DNA from: Rhizobacter terrae
GTDB taxonomy: Bacteria; Pseudomonadota; Gammaproteobacteria; Burkholderiales; Burkholderiaceae_C
Reading direction: 5' to 3'
DNA length: 64,000 nt
Assembly (NCBI RefSeq): GCF_003852895.1
Contig: NZ_QUSW01000002.1
Coordinates: forward strand, 434,001 to 498,000
This document shows, one piece after another, positions 1-7,802 of the stretch (the stretch's first letter is position 1; every line of letters starts with the position of its first letter). The notes under the pieces are model-generated. The model was not told the origin of the DNA and did not search any database. It saw nothing but the letters and a program-made list of their open reading frames with translations. Both the position numbers and the translations under genes were made by a program.

Positions 1-346
1 GCCCGTCACGTTGCTCGGGCGCGCTGGTGAAGGCAGTGTGCAGGGCTCCCAGCACTTCGTGCGGTGCCGGCAGGTACACGGGGTTGGCCGCCTCACCCGA
101 GGGCATCGGCTTGCCGGCGTCGCGTGCCTCGGCCGCCTCGCGGTCGAAGTCGGCACGCGCCACCAGCATGCCGGGCTGGAAGTAATCCACCGCGCCGGCC
201 GACTGCACACGCACCATCGGATGCCACACGAAGGGCACGTAGCTCACCAGGCACCACAGCAGCAGCGGCACGGCGAATGAGCCGATGGTGAATGCGGCGA
301 CCGGCCGGCGGACCCAGGCCACCAGCGCACGCAACGCACGGTTCAT
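1..346 (-). CDS. ABC transporter permease (NitT/TauT type), N-terminal part
   Basis: The frame is open from an ATG at 346 to the window edge, so about 115 N-terminal residues are visible and the rest lies outside. Residues about 14-36 form a hydrophobic membrane segment, followed by a long polar, probably periplasmic stretch containing PVYLPAPHEV, as in permeases of nitrate/taurine/urea-type importers. It starts 7 bases after the stop of the binding-protein gene, so the two are one operon. The ATPase is presumably further out. The substrate cannot be read from this fragment. Confidence 0.72.
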   Translation of the reverse strand, partial: MNRALRALVAWVRRPVAAFTIGSFAVPLLLWCLVSYVPFVWHPMVRVQSAGAVDYFQPGMLVARADFDREAAEARDAGKPMPSGEAANPVYLPAPHEVLGALHTAFTSAPEQRDG

Positions 347-353
347 CTGCCGC

Positions 354-1370
354 TCACTTCGCTGCGGCGAGCGCCGAGGTGGTGAGCGAGGGGTCGATGT
401 AGCTGTCGACCTTCTGGCTGAAGCTGTACACCTTGTTGTACCAGTTGAAGGTGTTCGCGACCTCGGTCGATCCGTAGAGCGACTTGTAGTCATTGCCCTT
501 CTCGTACACCTTGCGGCCTTCGTCGAGCGTGAGCAGGCGCGTGCCCTTGAGCAGCGGCAGGTACTCGGCGGGGCTCACGCCTGAGCGGGCGGCCATGATC
601 CTCACCGCATCGGGCTGGGTCTTCGGGTCGTCGACGTAGGCGACCACGCGGTCCCAGAGCTTCACCACCTTCTGCCAGTCCGCGCGGCGCGCGTTGAGGC
701 TGGCAGGGTTGACCGCGAGCACGTCGTAGATCAGCCCGGGCTCCTCGGCCGAGGTCTGCACTGCCTTCGACCCCGGCACCGCCTTCAATGCCTGCCCGGC
801 GATCGGCTGCCAGGCGCCGACCGCCGCGATGTCGGGGCTGGCAAACACCTGCGGCAGTTCATTGGTCTTGGCATTGACGATCTCGATGTCGCCGGGCTTC
901 ATGCCCAGCCGCTTCATGCCAGCCCGCAGCAGCAGGTGCTCGACCAGACCGGTCTCGACGGCGACCTTCTTGCCCTTGAGGTCGGCCAGGCTCTTGATGC
1001 CCGGCTTGGCGATGATCATGTCGTTGCCGTTGGAGTAGTCGGTGACGAGCACCATCACGCCCTTGGCCCCTCCCGCGCCCGTGACCAGCGTGTCGCCGTT
1101 GGTCATCAGCACTGCGTCCAGCTTGCCGGCGGTGAAGGCATCCATCGAGGCCGAATAGTCGAACCAGTCGAAGCGGACCTCGACACCGGCTTCCTTGAAC
1201 CACCCTTTCTCGATCGCGACCTGCCAGGCCACCCAGCCGGGCCAGTCGCTGTAGCCGATGCGAAGCGGCTCGGCAGCCCATGCGGCGGCACTCGCGGTGA
1301 TGGCGCAGACCGACAACGTCAGTCGGGACAGGAGGCGGAGCACTGTCCGCCGGGAAGGATGTAGAGCCAT
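354..1370 (-). CDS. ABC transporter substrate-binding protein, NitT/TauT family
   Basis: A 338-residue periplasmic receptor. The N-terminus has SRRTVLRLL followed by a hydrophobic stretch ending AAAWA, a signal peptide with a Tat-like twin arginine. The mature part begins [17 protein letters not shown] and has the two-lobe NMT1/NitT pattern ([36 protein letters not shown]). From memory it most resembles receptors annotated as urea-carboxylase-related, which would mean urea or another small nitrogen compound; this is a family impression. ATG 1370 has an AGAGG ribosome binding site. A sigma-54 type promoter lies 61 bases upstream, which suggests nitrogen control. Confidence 0.85.
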   Translation of the reverse strand: MALHPSRRTVLRLLSRLTLSVCAITASAAAWAAEPLRIGYSDWPGWVAWQVAIEKGWFKEAGVEVRFDWFDYSASMDAFTAGKLDAVLMTNGDTLVTGAGGAKGVMVLVTDYSNGNDMIIAKPGIKSLADLKGKKVAVETGLVEHLLLRAGMKRLGMKPGDIEIVNAKTNELPQVFASPDIAAVGAWQPIAGQALKAVPGSKAVQTSAEEPGLIYDVLAVNPASLNARRADWQKVVKLWDRVVAYVDDPKTQPDAVRIMAARSGVSPAEYLPLLKGTRLLTLDEGRKVYEKGNDYKSLYGSTEVANTFNWYNKVYSFSQKVDSYIDPSLTTSALAAAK

Positions 1371-1430
1371 GGTCGACCTCTCGCTGGTGGTACGAATCCG
1401 TCAAAAAGTATTACTGCCCAGCGAGACGAT

Positions 1431-1446
1431 TGCACGATGTGTGCCA
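1431..1446 (-). promoter_or_regulatory. candidate sigma-54 promoter (-24/-12)
   Basis: On the minus strand the bases read TGGCAC, five bases, GTGCA, giving GG and GC exactly 10 bases apart as in the sigma-54 consensus TGGCAC-N5-TTGCA; one base of the -12 box differs. Transcription would start near 1420 and give a leader of about 50 bases before the binding-protein gene. This fits a nitrogen-regulated importer. No upstream activator site was identified. Confidence 0.6.
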
Positions 1447-1539
1447 ACAACCTTGACCCATGGAGCGCCCAGGCACGCATCGCAGCGGAAGGCAGCATCG
1501 TGGTGCGATGCGCCTCAGAACAGGGCGGCGCGCACCGCC

Positions 1540-2259
1540 TCACGGCTCCAGCTGAACCTGCGCCGCATGCCCCAGGCTGTGGCTCTTCGTGTTGTCCGAA
1601 TCTGCCCCCACCGCAATGCCAACCAGCGCCGGCAGGTCGTGGCTCTCGTTGCCGAAGAGCCTGAGGAAGTCCGTGGCGATGTCGCGCCGCTCGTGCACCC
1701 AGTGGTGCAGTGCTTCGTCGGGCCCGCGCAGCACGATGTAGCGCACACGCCCCGTGAACGGGCTGGTCGCCTCCGTGCCGATGGGAAGGTGCGGGTCCCA
1801 GATGTAGCAGACGGTCGCGGCCGGCAAGGCCTCGCCGGCCTGGGAGCGCGCGACGCGCAGCAGTTGCCGCTCGATGAAGGGCACCTGGTCGATGGGCATG
1901 TCCCACAGCGCGCAGACCTTCATCGCGATGTCCTCGCCCGAGCGGGTGTGGATGTCCGCGGCGGGGATGGGCTCTTCGACGCGCCAGTCCCACGCCAGGT
2001 GATGCGGCGGCTGCGCGAGGCTCAGCGGATGTACCAGGTTGCCGTAGGAGTGTTCAGCCTCCACGCGCAGGGCCTGATGCCCGTCCAGCGACACCACCGA
2101 GAAGCGGGTGAAGGGCTTGGTTTGCTTGGGCAGGCCCACCACGCGCCACGGCGCAGCCGGCTCGCTGCCCGTGCCGGCGAAGGGTTGCAGGGTCGCCGCT
2201 TCGGCGGCGAGGGCTGAGAAGATCAGCAGCGAGTGGATGAGCAGGCCGAGAATGCGCAT
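1540..2259 (-). CDS. DUF3047-like secreted protein, last gene of the bufferin operon
   Basis: A 239-residue protein with a signal peptide (MRILGLLIHSLLIFSALAAEA). The body matches my picture of DUF3047: LQPF near the mature start, a KQTKPFTRF strand, LAWDWRVE, VCYIWD, and a GRVRYIVLRG strand. The frame is open further upstream, but ATG 2259 is chosen because it starts the signal peptide and clears the DoxX gene. It follows that gene by 41 bases on the same strand, so it is probably co-transcribed with the buf genes. The function is unknown; it is not one of the four usual buf genes. Confidence 0.7.
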   Translation of the reverse strand: MRILGLLIHSLLIFSALAAEAATLQPFAGTGSEPAAPWRVVGLPKQTKPFTRFSVVSLDGHQALRVEAEHSYGNLVHPLSLAQPPHHLAWDWRVEEPIPAADIHTRSGEDIAMKVCALWDMPIDQVPFIERQLLRVARSQAGEALPAATVCYIWDPHLPIGTEATSPFTGRVRYIVLRGPDEALHHWVHERRDIATDFLRLFGNESHDLPALVGIAVGADSDNTKSHSLGHAAQVQLEP

Positions 2260-2300
2260 GCGGCCATTGTGGTGCAGCCGCATGCGAGACGCCGTGCGCC

Positions 2301-2813
2301 TCAGGCCGTGCGCGAGTAAGCGGTCGTGTCGTGTGCGCCGCCGCAGATGCGCGAGCGCAGCCACGGCGTGGTGAAGCGGTCCACCGACCACTTGCCCGGC
2401 CCCCACAGCAGCAAGGCGGCCAGCAGGCTGCCCCAGAACATGTGCTGCTGGAAGGCGGCCGGCGCCACGTCCATGAGGCTGAGCACCGCCACGGCATTCA
2501 GGATGAACAGGCCTGCCGCGGCAAAGCGCCCACCCAGGCCCAGCACCAGCAGCACGGGCAGGCACAGCTCCGCGGTGGTGCCCATGTAGGCGGCCACCGT
2601 CGGGTTCAGCAGCGGGACGTGGTATTCGTCCATGAACAGGGCGATGGTGGTGTCGAAGTCGTGGATCTTGGTCAGGCCCGATTGGAAGAAGACCTGCGCG
2701 ATGTAAAGCCGCGCCAGCAGTTGCGCGAGCGGCTGCAATGCGTTGAGGCCCGCGATGCCGCGCTCGGACAGGGACCAGAGCTTGGCGATCAGCGAGTTCG
2801 AGGTGGTGTTCAT
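2301..2813 (-). CDS. bufD: DoxX family membrane protein (BufD-like)
   Basis: 170 residues with four hydrophobic helices and the DoxX pattern: RLYIAQVFFQSGLTKI near residue 35, a conserved Asp/Thr loop, AELCLPVLLVLGLGGRFAA, and a final LLWGPGKWSVD. DoxX proteins are small inner-membrane proteins of poorly known, probably redox-linked function and are a regular fourth member (bufD) of copper-bufferin operons. It starts 26 bases after bufC. The role in bufferin function is inferred from position. Confidence 0.82.
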   Translation of the reverse strand: MNTTSNSLIAKLWSLSERGIAGLNALQPLAQLLARLYIAQVFFQSGLTKIHDFDTTIALFMDEYHVPLLNPTVAAYMGTTAELCLPVLLVLGLGGRFAAAGLFILNAVAVLSLMDVAPAAFQQHMFWGSLLAALLLWGPGKWSVDRFTTPWLRSRICGGAHDTTAYSRTA

Positions 2814-2839
2814 GTGAGCTCCTCCAGATGAGATGAGCA

Positions 2840-3631
2840 TCAGTCGCCGAGCACGCGAAATTCTTTCAGCCAATTCGACGAGATGGCGAGCGTGAGCCAG
2901 GCGGTGAAGTCGAAACCATCGCCGGCTTGGGACAAGGCGGTGGCGAGGTCGCAGCCTTCGAGGAGTTGCCGGGTCCACTGGGCGGTGGCGTCGTCCACGG
3001 TGGCGTGCACCGCCTTCCAGCCGCGGCGCGAGACGATCACCGATTCGGCCTGCTCGCGGGCGATGGCGTCGCGGACCTCGTCGAAGGAGAAGCCCGCGTC
3101 GTGATGCGCGCGGTGGATGATGGCGATGGGCCAGCGCGATTCGATGACGGCCAGCCCCGGCATGAGCACCACGGCCAGACGCGACGGATCGGTATCGCCC
3201 AGCCGCGTTGCGGAGCTGGCGTCGAAGTCCGCATCGGCTGCCCGTTCGCAGCGGTGCATCGCCCAGTCCAGCTTCGCGCAGTCGCCCAGGTAGGGCCACT
3301 CGCGCAGCGGCTGCTGAGACGAGAGCCATGCCGCGAACGCCGCGCCCCATTCAGCCAGGTCGCCGCGCGCCGGGGGTTCGTCACGCCAATGCAGCTGCGC
3401 GAAGCGATCGAAGTCTTCCTCGCCGATCAACTGGCGCACGGTGGGAAATGCCGCACCCAGCGCCCGCTCGGCAGACGCGTGGGCATTAACGCGATAGGCC
3501 TGCAACCCGCGCAGCGCACGGGCGCCGGACTCGCGGGTCGGGAGCGTGGAAGCGTCGGCGTCGCGCGACAGGATGCCTGTCACGAGCGCTGCCTGACGCT
3601 TCGCTTCGGCTTCCCGGGCGCCGCTGCTCAC
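2840..3631 (-). CDS. bufC: HvfC/BufC family protein (DUF2063), partner of the MNIO enzyme
   Basis: 263 residues. The N-terminal half (about 35-120) has the DUF2063 pattern: ALRGLQAYRVNAHASAERALGAAFPTVRQLIGEEDF, then a WPYLGDCAKLDWA helix. The C-terminal half is a less conserved alpha/beta domain. In known systems BufC/MbnC-like proteins bind the precursor peptide and the multinuclear iron oxidase (MNIO) so that cysteines in the precursor can be modified. The start overlaps the bufB stop by 4 bases (ATGA), typical of translational coupling between two subunits of one complex. Confidence 0.88.
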   Translation of the reverse strand: MSSGAREAEAKRQAALVTGILSRDADASTLPTRESGARALRGLQAYRVNAHASAERALGAAFPTVRQLIGEEDFDRFAQLHWRDEPPARGDLAEWGAAFAAWLSSQQPLREWPYLGDCAKLDWAMHRCERAADADFDASSATRLGDTDPSRLAVVLMPGLAVIESRWPIAIIHRAHHDAGFSFDEVRDAIAREQAESVIVSRRGWKAVHATVDDATAQWTRQLLEGCDLATALSQAGDGFDFTAWLTLAISSNWLKEFRVLGD

Positions 3632-4488
3632 GTCGACTCCTGCATCAAGGCATCGGCACGAGCCGACTGTTCAAGCAGCACCTGCAACGCGGGAATATCC
3701 GTGTCCCACTCGATCAGCGTCGGCACCGCGCCGAAGCGCTTCACCGCATGCCGGTAGACCTCCCATACCTCGGGCCGGACGCGGCTGCCGTGGTCGTCGA
3801 TGACGATGCTGCCATCGTCCAGCGAGCCCGAGAATCCGGCGAGGTGGATCTCCTGCGCCATGCCGTCCGGCAAGGCATCGATGAACGCACGGCACGCCGC
3901 CACCGGATCCGCCTCGCGCACATTCAGCGCATTGACCATGAGGTTGTTGACGTCCAGCAGCATGCCGCAGCCGGTTCGCCGCGCGAGGTCCGCGAAGAAG
4001 GCCGGCTCGGGAATGCTGTCGTCCGCGAAGGACAGGTAGGCCGAGAGGTTCTCGACCAGGATGGGCCGCTTGAGCCGCTCCTGCACCTGCGAGACGTTGG
4101 CACACAGGATGTCCAGCGACGCCGGCGTGAAGGCGATGGGCAGCAGGTCGTTCGCATGCACCGCGCCCGCGCTCTTGCCGCGCGGCGCCCGGCAGAAGCA
4201 GGCGTGGTCGGACACGCGGACGGGCTGGATGCGATCCACCAGGGCCGCGAGCCGGTCCAGGTGCCACGGGTCCAGCCCCGCCGCGGAGCCGAGCCCGAGT
4301 CCCACGCCATGCAGGCTCACCTCGTAGCGTTCGCGCGCGTCGTGCAGCACCGCGAGTGCGGCGCCGCCGTCGGCGAAGAAGTTCTCGGAGTGAACCTCGA
4401 CGAAGCCCAGCGGCGGCGTGCGCTCGATGACTTCGGCGTAGTGCGGGTGGCGCAGGCCGATGCCCGCGCGCACCAGGGAGTCGGACAT
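3628..4488 (-). CDS. bufB: MNIO family (DUF692) peptide-modifying oxidase BufB
   Basis: 286 residues, the usual length for DUF692, a TIM-barrel with two or three iron ions. The metal-binding and barrel motifs are visible in order: GIGLRHPHY, VEVHSENFFADGG, VRVSDHACF, LVENLSAYL, MLLDVNNLMVNA, EIHLAGFSG, IDDHGSRVRPEVWEVY and LIEWDTDIP. MNIO enzymes of the Buf type are reported to convert precursor cysteines to thiooxazole-type heterocycles that bind copper. The gene lies 15 bases after the precursor gene and overlaps bufC, so substrate, enzyme and partner are in one transcript. Confidence 0.92.
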   Translation of the reverse strand: MSDSLVRAGIGLRHPHYAEVIERTPPLGFVEVHSENFFADGGAALAVLHDARERYEVSLHGVGLGLGSAAGLDPWHLDRLAALVDRIQPVRVSDHACFCRAPRGKSAGAVHANDLLPIAFTPASLDILCANVSQVQERLKRPILVENLSAYLSFADDSIPEPAFFADLARRTGCGMLLDVNNLMVNALNVREADPVAACRAFIDALPDGMAQEIHLAGFSGSLDDGSIVIDDHGSRVRPEVWEVYRHAVKRFGAVPTLIEWDTDIPALQVLLEQSARADALMQEST

Positions 4489-4503
4489 CGGCCTTGCAGT
4501 CTC

Positions 4504-4779
4504 TTACTTCTTGGCGCCCTTGACCTCGTCGGCGCTCTTGCCGCCGAGCTTGGTGCAGGTACCCTTGGCCACGTACTTCCATTCGTCGGTGCCGTTGTCG
4601 ACCTTGTTCTGGCCGGCGCAGGAATGGGTGCCCGAGAGGTTGGCGCAGTCGTTCTGGCCGGCCTTGGCGATGCCGTAGCACTTCTCCTTGCCCTTCTCGT
4701 CGGCCGCCGAAGCGGTGGACAGCAGGCCCATGGCCAGCACGGAAGCGAGGGCGGAAGTAGCGATCAGACGTTGGTTCAT
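4504..4779 (-). CDS. bufA: bufferin precursor (DUF2282), copper-binding RiPP
   Basis: A 91-residue secreted peptide. Residues 1-25 are a signal peptide ([16 protein letters not shown]). The mature peptide carries the DUF2282 pattern with four cysteines in order: [25 protein letters not shown] and KGTCTKLGG. In characterised bufferins these cysteines are modified by the MNIO enzyme and sequester periplasmic copper. The start is ATG 4779 with a GGAG site about 9 bases upstream. It is the first gene of the minus-strand buf operon, behind a candidate ECF-type promoter and facing the ECF sigma gene. Copper binding is inferred from the family. Confidence 0.9.
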   Translation of the reverse strand: MNQRLIATSALASVLAMGLLSTASAADEKGKEKCYGIAKAGQNDCANLSGTHSCAGQNKVDNGTDEWKYVAKGTCTKLGGKSADEVKGAKK

Positions 4780-4834
4780 GGACGAAAGCTCCAGGTGGGT
4801 TGGTCAGGTGAGAGTGTCAAAAATCGACGAGCAT

Positions 4835-4861
4835 CTGTCGCGGGTCAACGCGCATCCTTAC
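4835..4861 (-). promoter_or_regulatory. candidate ECF-sigma promoter of the buf operon
   Basis: On the minus strand a -35-like GTAAGG (4856-4861) is followed after 15 bases by CGACAG (4835-4840). The -35 resembles the GTAAC-type boxes read by ECF sigma factors of bufferin loci. A transcript from here would have a leader of about 50 bases before bufA. It lies in the gap between bufA and the divergent sigma gene, where an autoregulated ECF promoter is expected. The exact -10 is uncertain. Confidence 0.4.
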
Positions 4862-4898
4862 ACTGCGGTGCGCGGCCCAACCGAAAAAAGATCAAGGA

Positions 4899-5450
4899 AT
4901 GAGCGATTTTGCCCGCCAGGTGGAGGATTTGCGACCCCAGCTCATGCGTTTCGCCCGTGCGCAACTGCGCAACGACGCATGGGCCGAGGACGCAGTGTCG
5001 GACACCCTGCTCGCTGCCCTGGAGAAACCCCAGGCCTTTGCCGGAGGCTCCCAGCTCAAGACCTGGCTGGTGGGCATCCTCAAGCACAAGCTGATCGACC
5101 AACTGCGCCGGCACACCCGGGAGGTGGCCTCGTCGCCTGACGACGACTCCGGCCTGGAAGACCTGGTCTTCGCGCCCGACGGGCACTTCCGCGACCGGGA
5201 GGTGACCTGGCACAGCCCCGAGTCATCGCTGCAGCAGCGCCAGTTCTTCGAGGTGCTGCAGGCTTGCGTCGAGAACCTGCCAGCGAACCAGGCCCGCGTC
5301 TTCATGATGCGCGAGTGGCTGGAACTGGAGGCCGAAGAAATATGCAAGGAAATGGGGGTGTCGTCGACCAACCTGTGGGTACTGCTGCACCGCGCGCGTT
5401 TGCGACTGCGCGAATGCCTGCAGGCGAAATGGTTCGTACCCAGTCATTGA
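4899..5450 (+). CDS. ECF-type RNA polymerase sigma factor
   Basis: 183 residues with region 2 at about 5-75 (LRPQLMRFARAQLRNDAWAEDAVSDTLLAALE and LKTWLVGILKHKLIDQLRR) and region 4 at about 115-175 (LPANQARVFMMREWLELEAEEICKEMGVSSTNLWVLLHRAR). The linker contains a VTWHSPE stretch, also seen in relatives beside DUF2282/DUF692 genes. An AAGGA directly abuts ATG 4899, an unusually short spacing. The gene diverges from bufA and is followed after 13 bases by a zinc anti-sigma gene, so it probably drives the buf operon in response to metal or redox stress. Confidence 0.9.
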   Translation: MSDFARQVEDLRPQLMRFARAQLRNDAWAEDAVSDTLLAALEKPQAFAGGSQLKTWLVGILKHKLIDQLRRHTREVASSPDDDSGLEDLVFAPDGHFRDREVTWHSPESSLQQRQFFEVLQACVENLPANQARVFMMREWLELEAEEICKEMGVSSTNLWVLLHRARLRLRECLQAKWFVPSH

Positions 5451-5463
5451 GCACTGTCCCACG

Positions 5464-5676
5464 ATGTACACCACGCTGAAGAAGAAGCTGCTCAAGCGCA
5501 GTTGCCGAGAGGTTTCACGGCTCATCTCCGACATGCAGGAGCGCCCGCTCGGCCGGTGGGACCGCCTGCTGCTGAGCACGCACCTGCGCATCTGCGACAA
5601 CTGCGTGGAGTTCCAGAAACAAGTGAACTTCATGAGCCAGGCGATGGGCGCCTGGCGCAATTACTCGGACGATTGA
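5464..5676 (+). CDS. small cytoplasmic zinc-binding anti-sigma factor (zf-HC2)
   Basis: 70 residues with no membrane segment. It has the ZAS pattern: C14 in RSCREVSRLISD and the H-x3-C-x2-C motif at H40, C44 and C47 (HLRICDNC). Such proteins bind the adjacent ECF sigma factor and release it when the metal-thiol site is oxidised or loses or exchanges zinc. The length is about the minimum for a ZAS domain. The signal (copper, oxidant) is inferred from the neighbouring bufferin genes. Confidence 0.85.
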   Translation: MYTTLKKKLLKRSCREVSRLISDMQERPLGRWDRLLLSTHLRICDNCVEFQKQVNFMSQAMGAWRNYSDD

Positions 5677-5689
5677 CAGCCCTTGTGCC

Positions 5690-5761
5690 CCGCGGATCCG
5701 GCTTTGCCGGTCCGCAGGGAGGCGCCCCCCGGGGGCAGGAGCGCCAGCGACTTGGGGGCCG
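5690..5761. repeat. dispersed gene-end repeat (family B), copy 1
   Basis: About 70 bp between the convergent anti-sigma and chitinase stop codons. It contains an imperfect hairpin (GCGGA-CCGGC, TTT loop, GCCGG-TCCGC with one bulged base) and a second GC-rich hairpin around CGCCCCCCGGGGGC, then GCAGGAGCG and AGCGACTTGGGGG. A second copy at 53661-53731 has the same order and the same orientation relative to the minus-strand gene whose stop codon it abuts. Both may act as transcription terminators; there is no T-run. Confidence 0.7.
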
Positions 5762-5764
5762 CTA

Positions 5765-7516
5765 CTACTTCCAATCCGCCCCTTGCATCAGCGGATCATC
5801 CACCACCCCCAGCGTCTGCGTCAGCTTCTTGCCGATGGTGCCGGGCGACGCGAGCGCCGCCGAGCCGCAGTTGCCGTTGGCCGTCTTCAGGATGCTCCAC
5901 AGCATGGCGCCGTCACGGGCGTTGCGGTTGGCCTGCGTGCTCGATGCCACCGCGCTGGTGTAGCGGTTCACCGAGTACGGCAGGTTCAGCGTGGCGCCGT
6001 ACTGGTCCTGCAGGTTCTTCGAGCCGTCGCACTGGGCGTCGGCGTCGTTGACCACCAGGTTGGCACCCGACCAGCCTTCCGGCGAGGTCTCCAGGCCGAT
6101 CGACACGATGGTCTTGGACGCGAACAGGGCACGGTAGTCGTTCCATGCACGCACGCCGTCGTAGTGCTCGAAGCGGGCGTCATAGGACATCACGTTGACC
6201 ATGTCCAGGCCCGCAGCCACCGCCGGGTAGCGGGTGGCCAGCAGGCGCTCGCGGCCGGCGTTGCCGCCCCAGTACGAGGAGCGGCCGGCACACTGCGGAT
6301 CGGCGCTGGTGGCGGCGATGCAGTCCGCACCGGTCGACCATGCGGCCATGGTGAGCACGCGACCGCCGCCGGCGGCATCCACCGCGCGGCGCAGCGCCTT
6401 GGTGGCGTTGGCGTAGCGGTCCACGTCGGCATCGGCTTCGTAGTCGACGTCCAGGCCGTCGATGCCGAGGTCGCGCAGCGCCTGGGCGAAGGCGTTGGTG
6501 ATCGGCCCGCTGCCGGCCTGGCCTTCAGCCGCCAGCGCCGTCCAGTTGCCGTAGTTCACGCCGCCCACGGCCAGGATGACCTTGATGTTGCGCTGGTGCA
6601 GCACGTCGATCGCGGCCTTGATGTCCGACGGACGGCCGTTGAAGGAGATGCCCGTGCCCGACCAGCTGTTGCTGGCGATGCCGCCCCACGAGAAGTTCGG
6701 GTCGGCGAAGGCCACCATCACGTGCGAGTAGTTGGCCGGCACGCGGGCGAACTTGCTGAGGTTGTAGACCTCGGAGGCCGACTTGCCCGTGGCGTCGAAC
6801 CAGTTGTCGCTCCAGGTCGGGTAGTAGCCGACGAAGACGCGGCCTGCCTGGTTGGCCTTGAGCGCGCCCGGGGGCAGGCCAGGGGCCGGAGCAGGCGCCG
6901 GTGCGGGGGCAGGCGCCGGAGCGGGAGCCGGGGCAGGTGCGGGAGCCGGCGCGGGCGCAGGGGCCGGCGCAGGTGCGGGGGCGGGAGCCGGCGCCGGGGC
7001 GCAGGTGTTGACCTGCGTCCAGGGCTGGCCGCTGCCGGTCGGGCCGTTGTTGGTCGAAGGGTTCTGGCCCTGCGTCCACCAGTTGGCCTTGTAGTTCACG
7101 CCGTTGACGCTGGCTTGCTGGCCTTGCGTGTAGGCGGTGGCGGCAGCCCAGGCCGGCTGGCAGCCCGGGGCAGGTGCCGGCGCGGGCGCAGGCGCCGGGG
7201 CGGGAGCCGGTGCGGGCGCCGGAGTGGGCGCAGGGGCCGGGCTCGGCGCGGGGGCCGGAGCCGGAGCGGGCGGATTGGTGCTGGAGCCGAGGTCGGTCCA
7301 CAGGCTGGTGTTGGTCGGGTTCCAGCCCGTGCTGGCGTAGTCGGTCTGGTCGACGAGCGCGCGGTAGTCATGCCCGTTGTAGGACACGACGGTGCCGGCC
7401 CTGTAGAAGGTGTCGGGCGCCCATGCGGGGTAGGCGGCATAGGCCGAGGCAGTGACGATGGCCGCCGACAGTGCGGCGAGCAGCTGCAGGCGGTAGCGGC
7501 GCGGTAGAGGGGTCAT
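5765..7516 (-). CDS. secreted GH18 chitinase with two CBM5/12 chitin-binding modules
   Basis: 583 residues. Signal peptide 1-26 (LLAALSAAIVTASAYA). Two CBM5/12 modules follow: one from about 27 (YPAWAPDTFYRAGTVVSYNGHDYRA, ending LWTDLG) and a second around 115-170 (CQPAWAAATAYTQGQQ, ending PWTQVNTC). Long Ala-Pro repeats separate them from each other and from the catalytic barrel. The barrel has VGYYPTW, the SxGG-like strand ILAVGG, and the catalytic DGLDVDYE at 353-360 with E360 as general acid. It hydrolyses beta-1,4-GlcNAc links outside the cell. ATG 7516 has a GGAG site; the upstream open frame lacks one. Upstream lies a phased GGT-repeat operator. Confidence 0.92.
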   Translation of the reverse strand: MTPLPRRYRLQLLAALSAAIVTASAYAAYPAWAPDTFYRAGTVVSYNGHDYRALVDQTDYASTGWNPTNTSLWTDLGSSTNPPAPAPAPAPSPAPAPTPAPAPAPAPAPAPAPAPAPGCQPAWAAATAYTQGQQASVNGVNYKANWWTQGQNPSTNNGPTGSGQPWTQVNTCAPAPAPAPAPAPAPAPAPAPAPAPAPAPAPAPAPAPAPAPGLPPGALKANQAGRVFVGYYPTWSDNWFDATGKSASEVYNLSKFARVPANYSHVMVAFADPNFSWGGIASNSWSGTGISFNGRPSDIKAAIDVLHQRNIKVILAVGGVNYGNWTALAAEGQAGSGPITNAFAQALRDLGIDGLDVDYEADADVDRYANATKALRRAVDAAGGGRVLTMAAWSTGADCIAATSADPQCAGRSSYWGGNAGRERLLATRYPAVAAGLDMVNVMSYDARFEHYDGVRAWNDYRALFASKTIVSIGLETSPEGWSGANLVVNDADAQCDGSKNLQDQYGATLNLPYSVNRYTSAVASSTQANRNARDGAMLWSILKTANGNCGSAALASPGTIGKKLTQTLGVVDDPLMQGADWK

Positions 7517-7720
7517 GTAGCCATCTCCGTGGCAGAAACGATTGGCAGGTACGGCCCGAAACATCGGGCCGCTCGGCCAGACGAACTGCACTGGAAGAGG
7601 ACTCCTCCTGCCCCCGACGCCCGCTTTCAGGGCGCGGCTCCCGGGCTGTGTCCCGTGTACGGCATCTTCCACGTCTGGTGCCTGAACTGTCTCAGGAACC
7701 AGACCAATCATGTATTCGGC

Positions 7721-7760
7721 ATAACCACTAGAGTACCAGTAGTTACCTATTTAATACCAA
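7721..7760 (-). promoter_or_regulatory. helically phased GGT(A/T) repeats upstream of the chitinase
   Basis: On the minus strand four half-sites TTGGTA, TAGGTA, CTGGTA and GTGGTT occur with GGT spaced 11, 10 and 11 bases apart, so all face the same side of the helix. A further TTGGTCTGGTT lies about 25 bases nearer the gene. The pattern recalls the TGGT-type boxes of amino-sugar regulators (GntR/DasR or LacI types). It is about 200 bases before the chitinase start in AT-richer DNA. The regulator is not in view. Confidence 0.45.
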
Positions 7761-7802
7761 TTTGACGCCAACTCACGATCTCACGACGGCCATCGTGGGC
7801 GC

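Noticed and set aside
1371..1539. Guanidine (ykkC) riboswitch before the urea-type importer
   Set aside because: I looked for the conserved ykkC core in this leader on the minus strand and found none; the sigma-54 box explains the region better.
4861..4880. Fourth copy of repeat A upstream of the sigma gene
   Set aside because: Only about 15 bases (CGCACCGCAGTG on the minus strand) match; there is no ATGA frame or ribosome binding site, so it is probably chance.
6852..7340. Gly-Ala repeat proteins on the plus strand
   Set aside because: They are the reverse reading of the Ala-Pro linkers of the chitinase gene.
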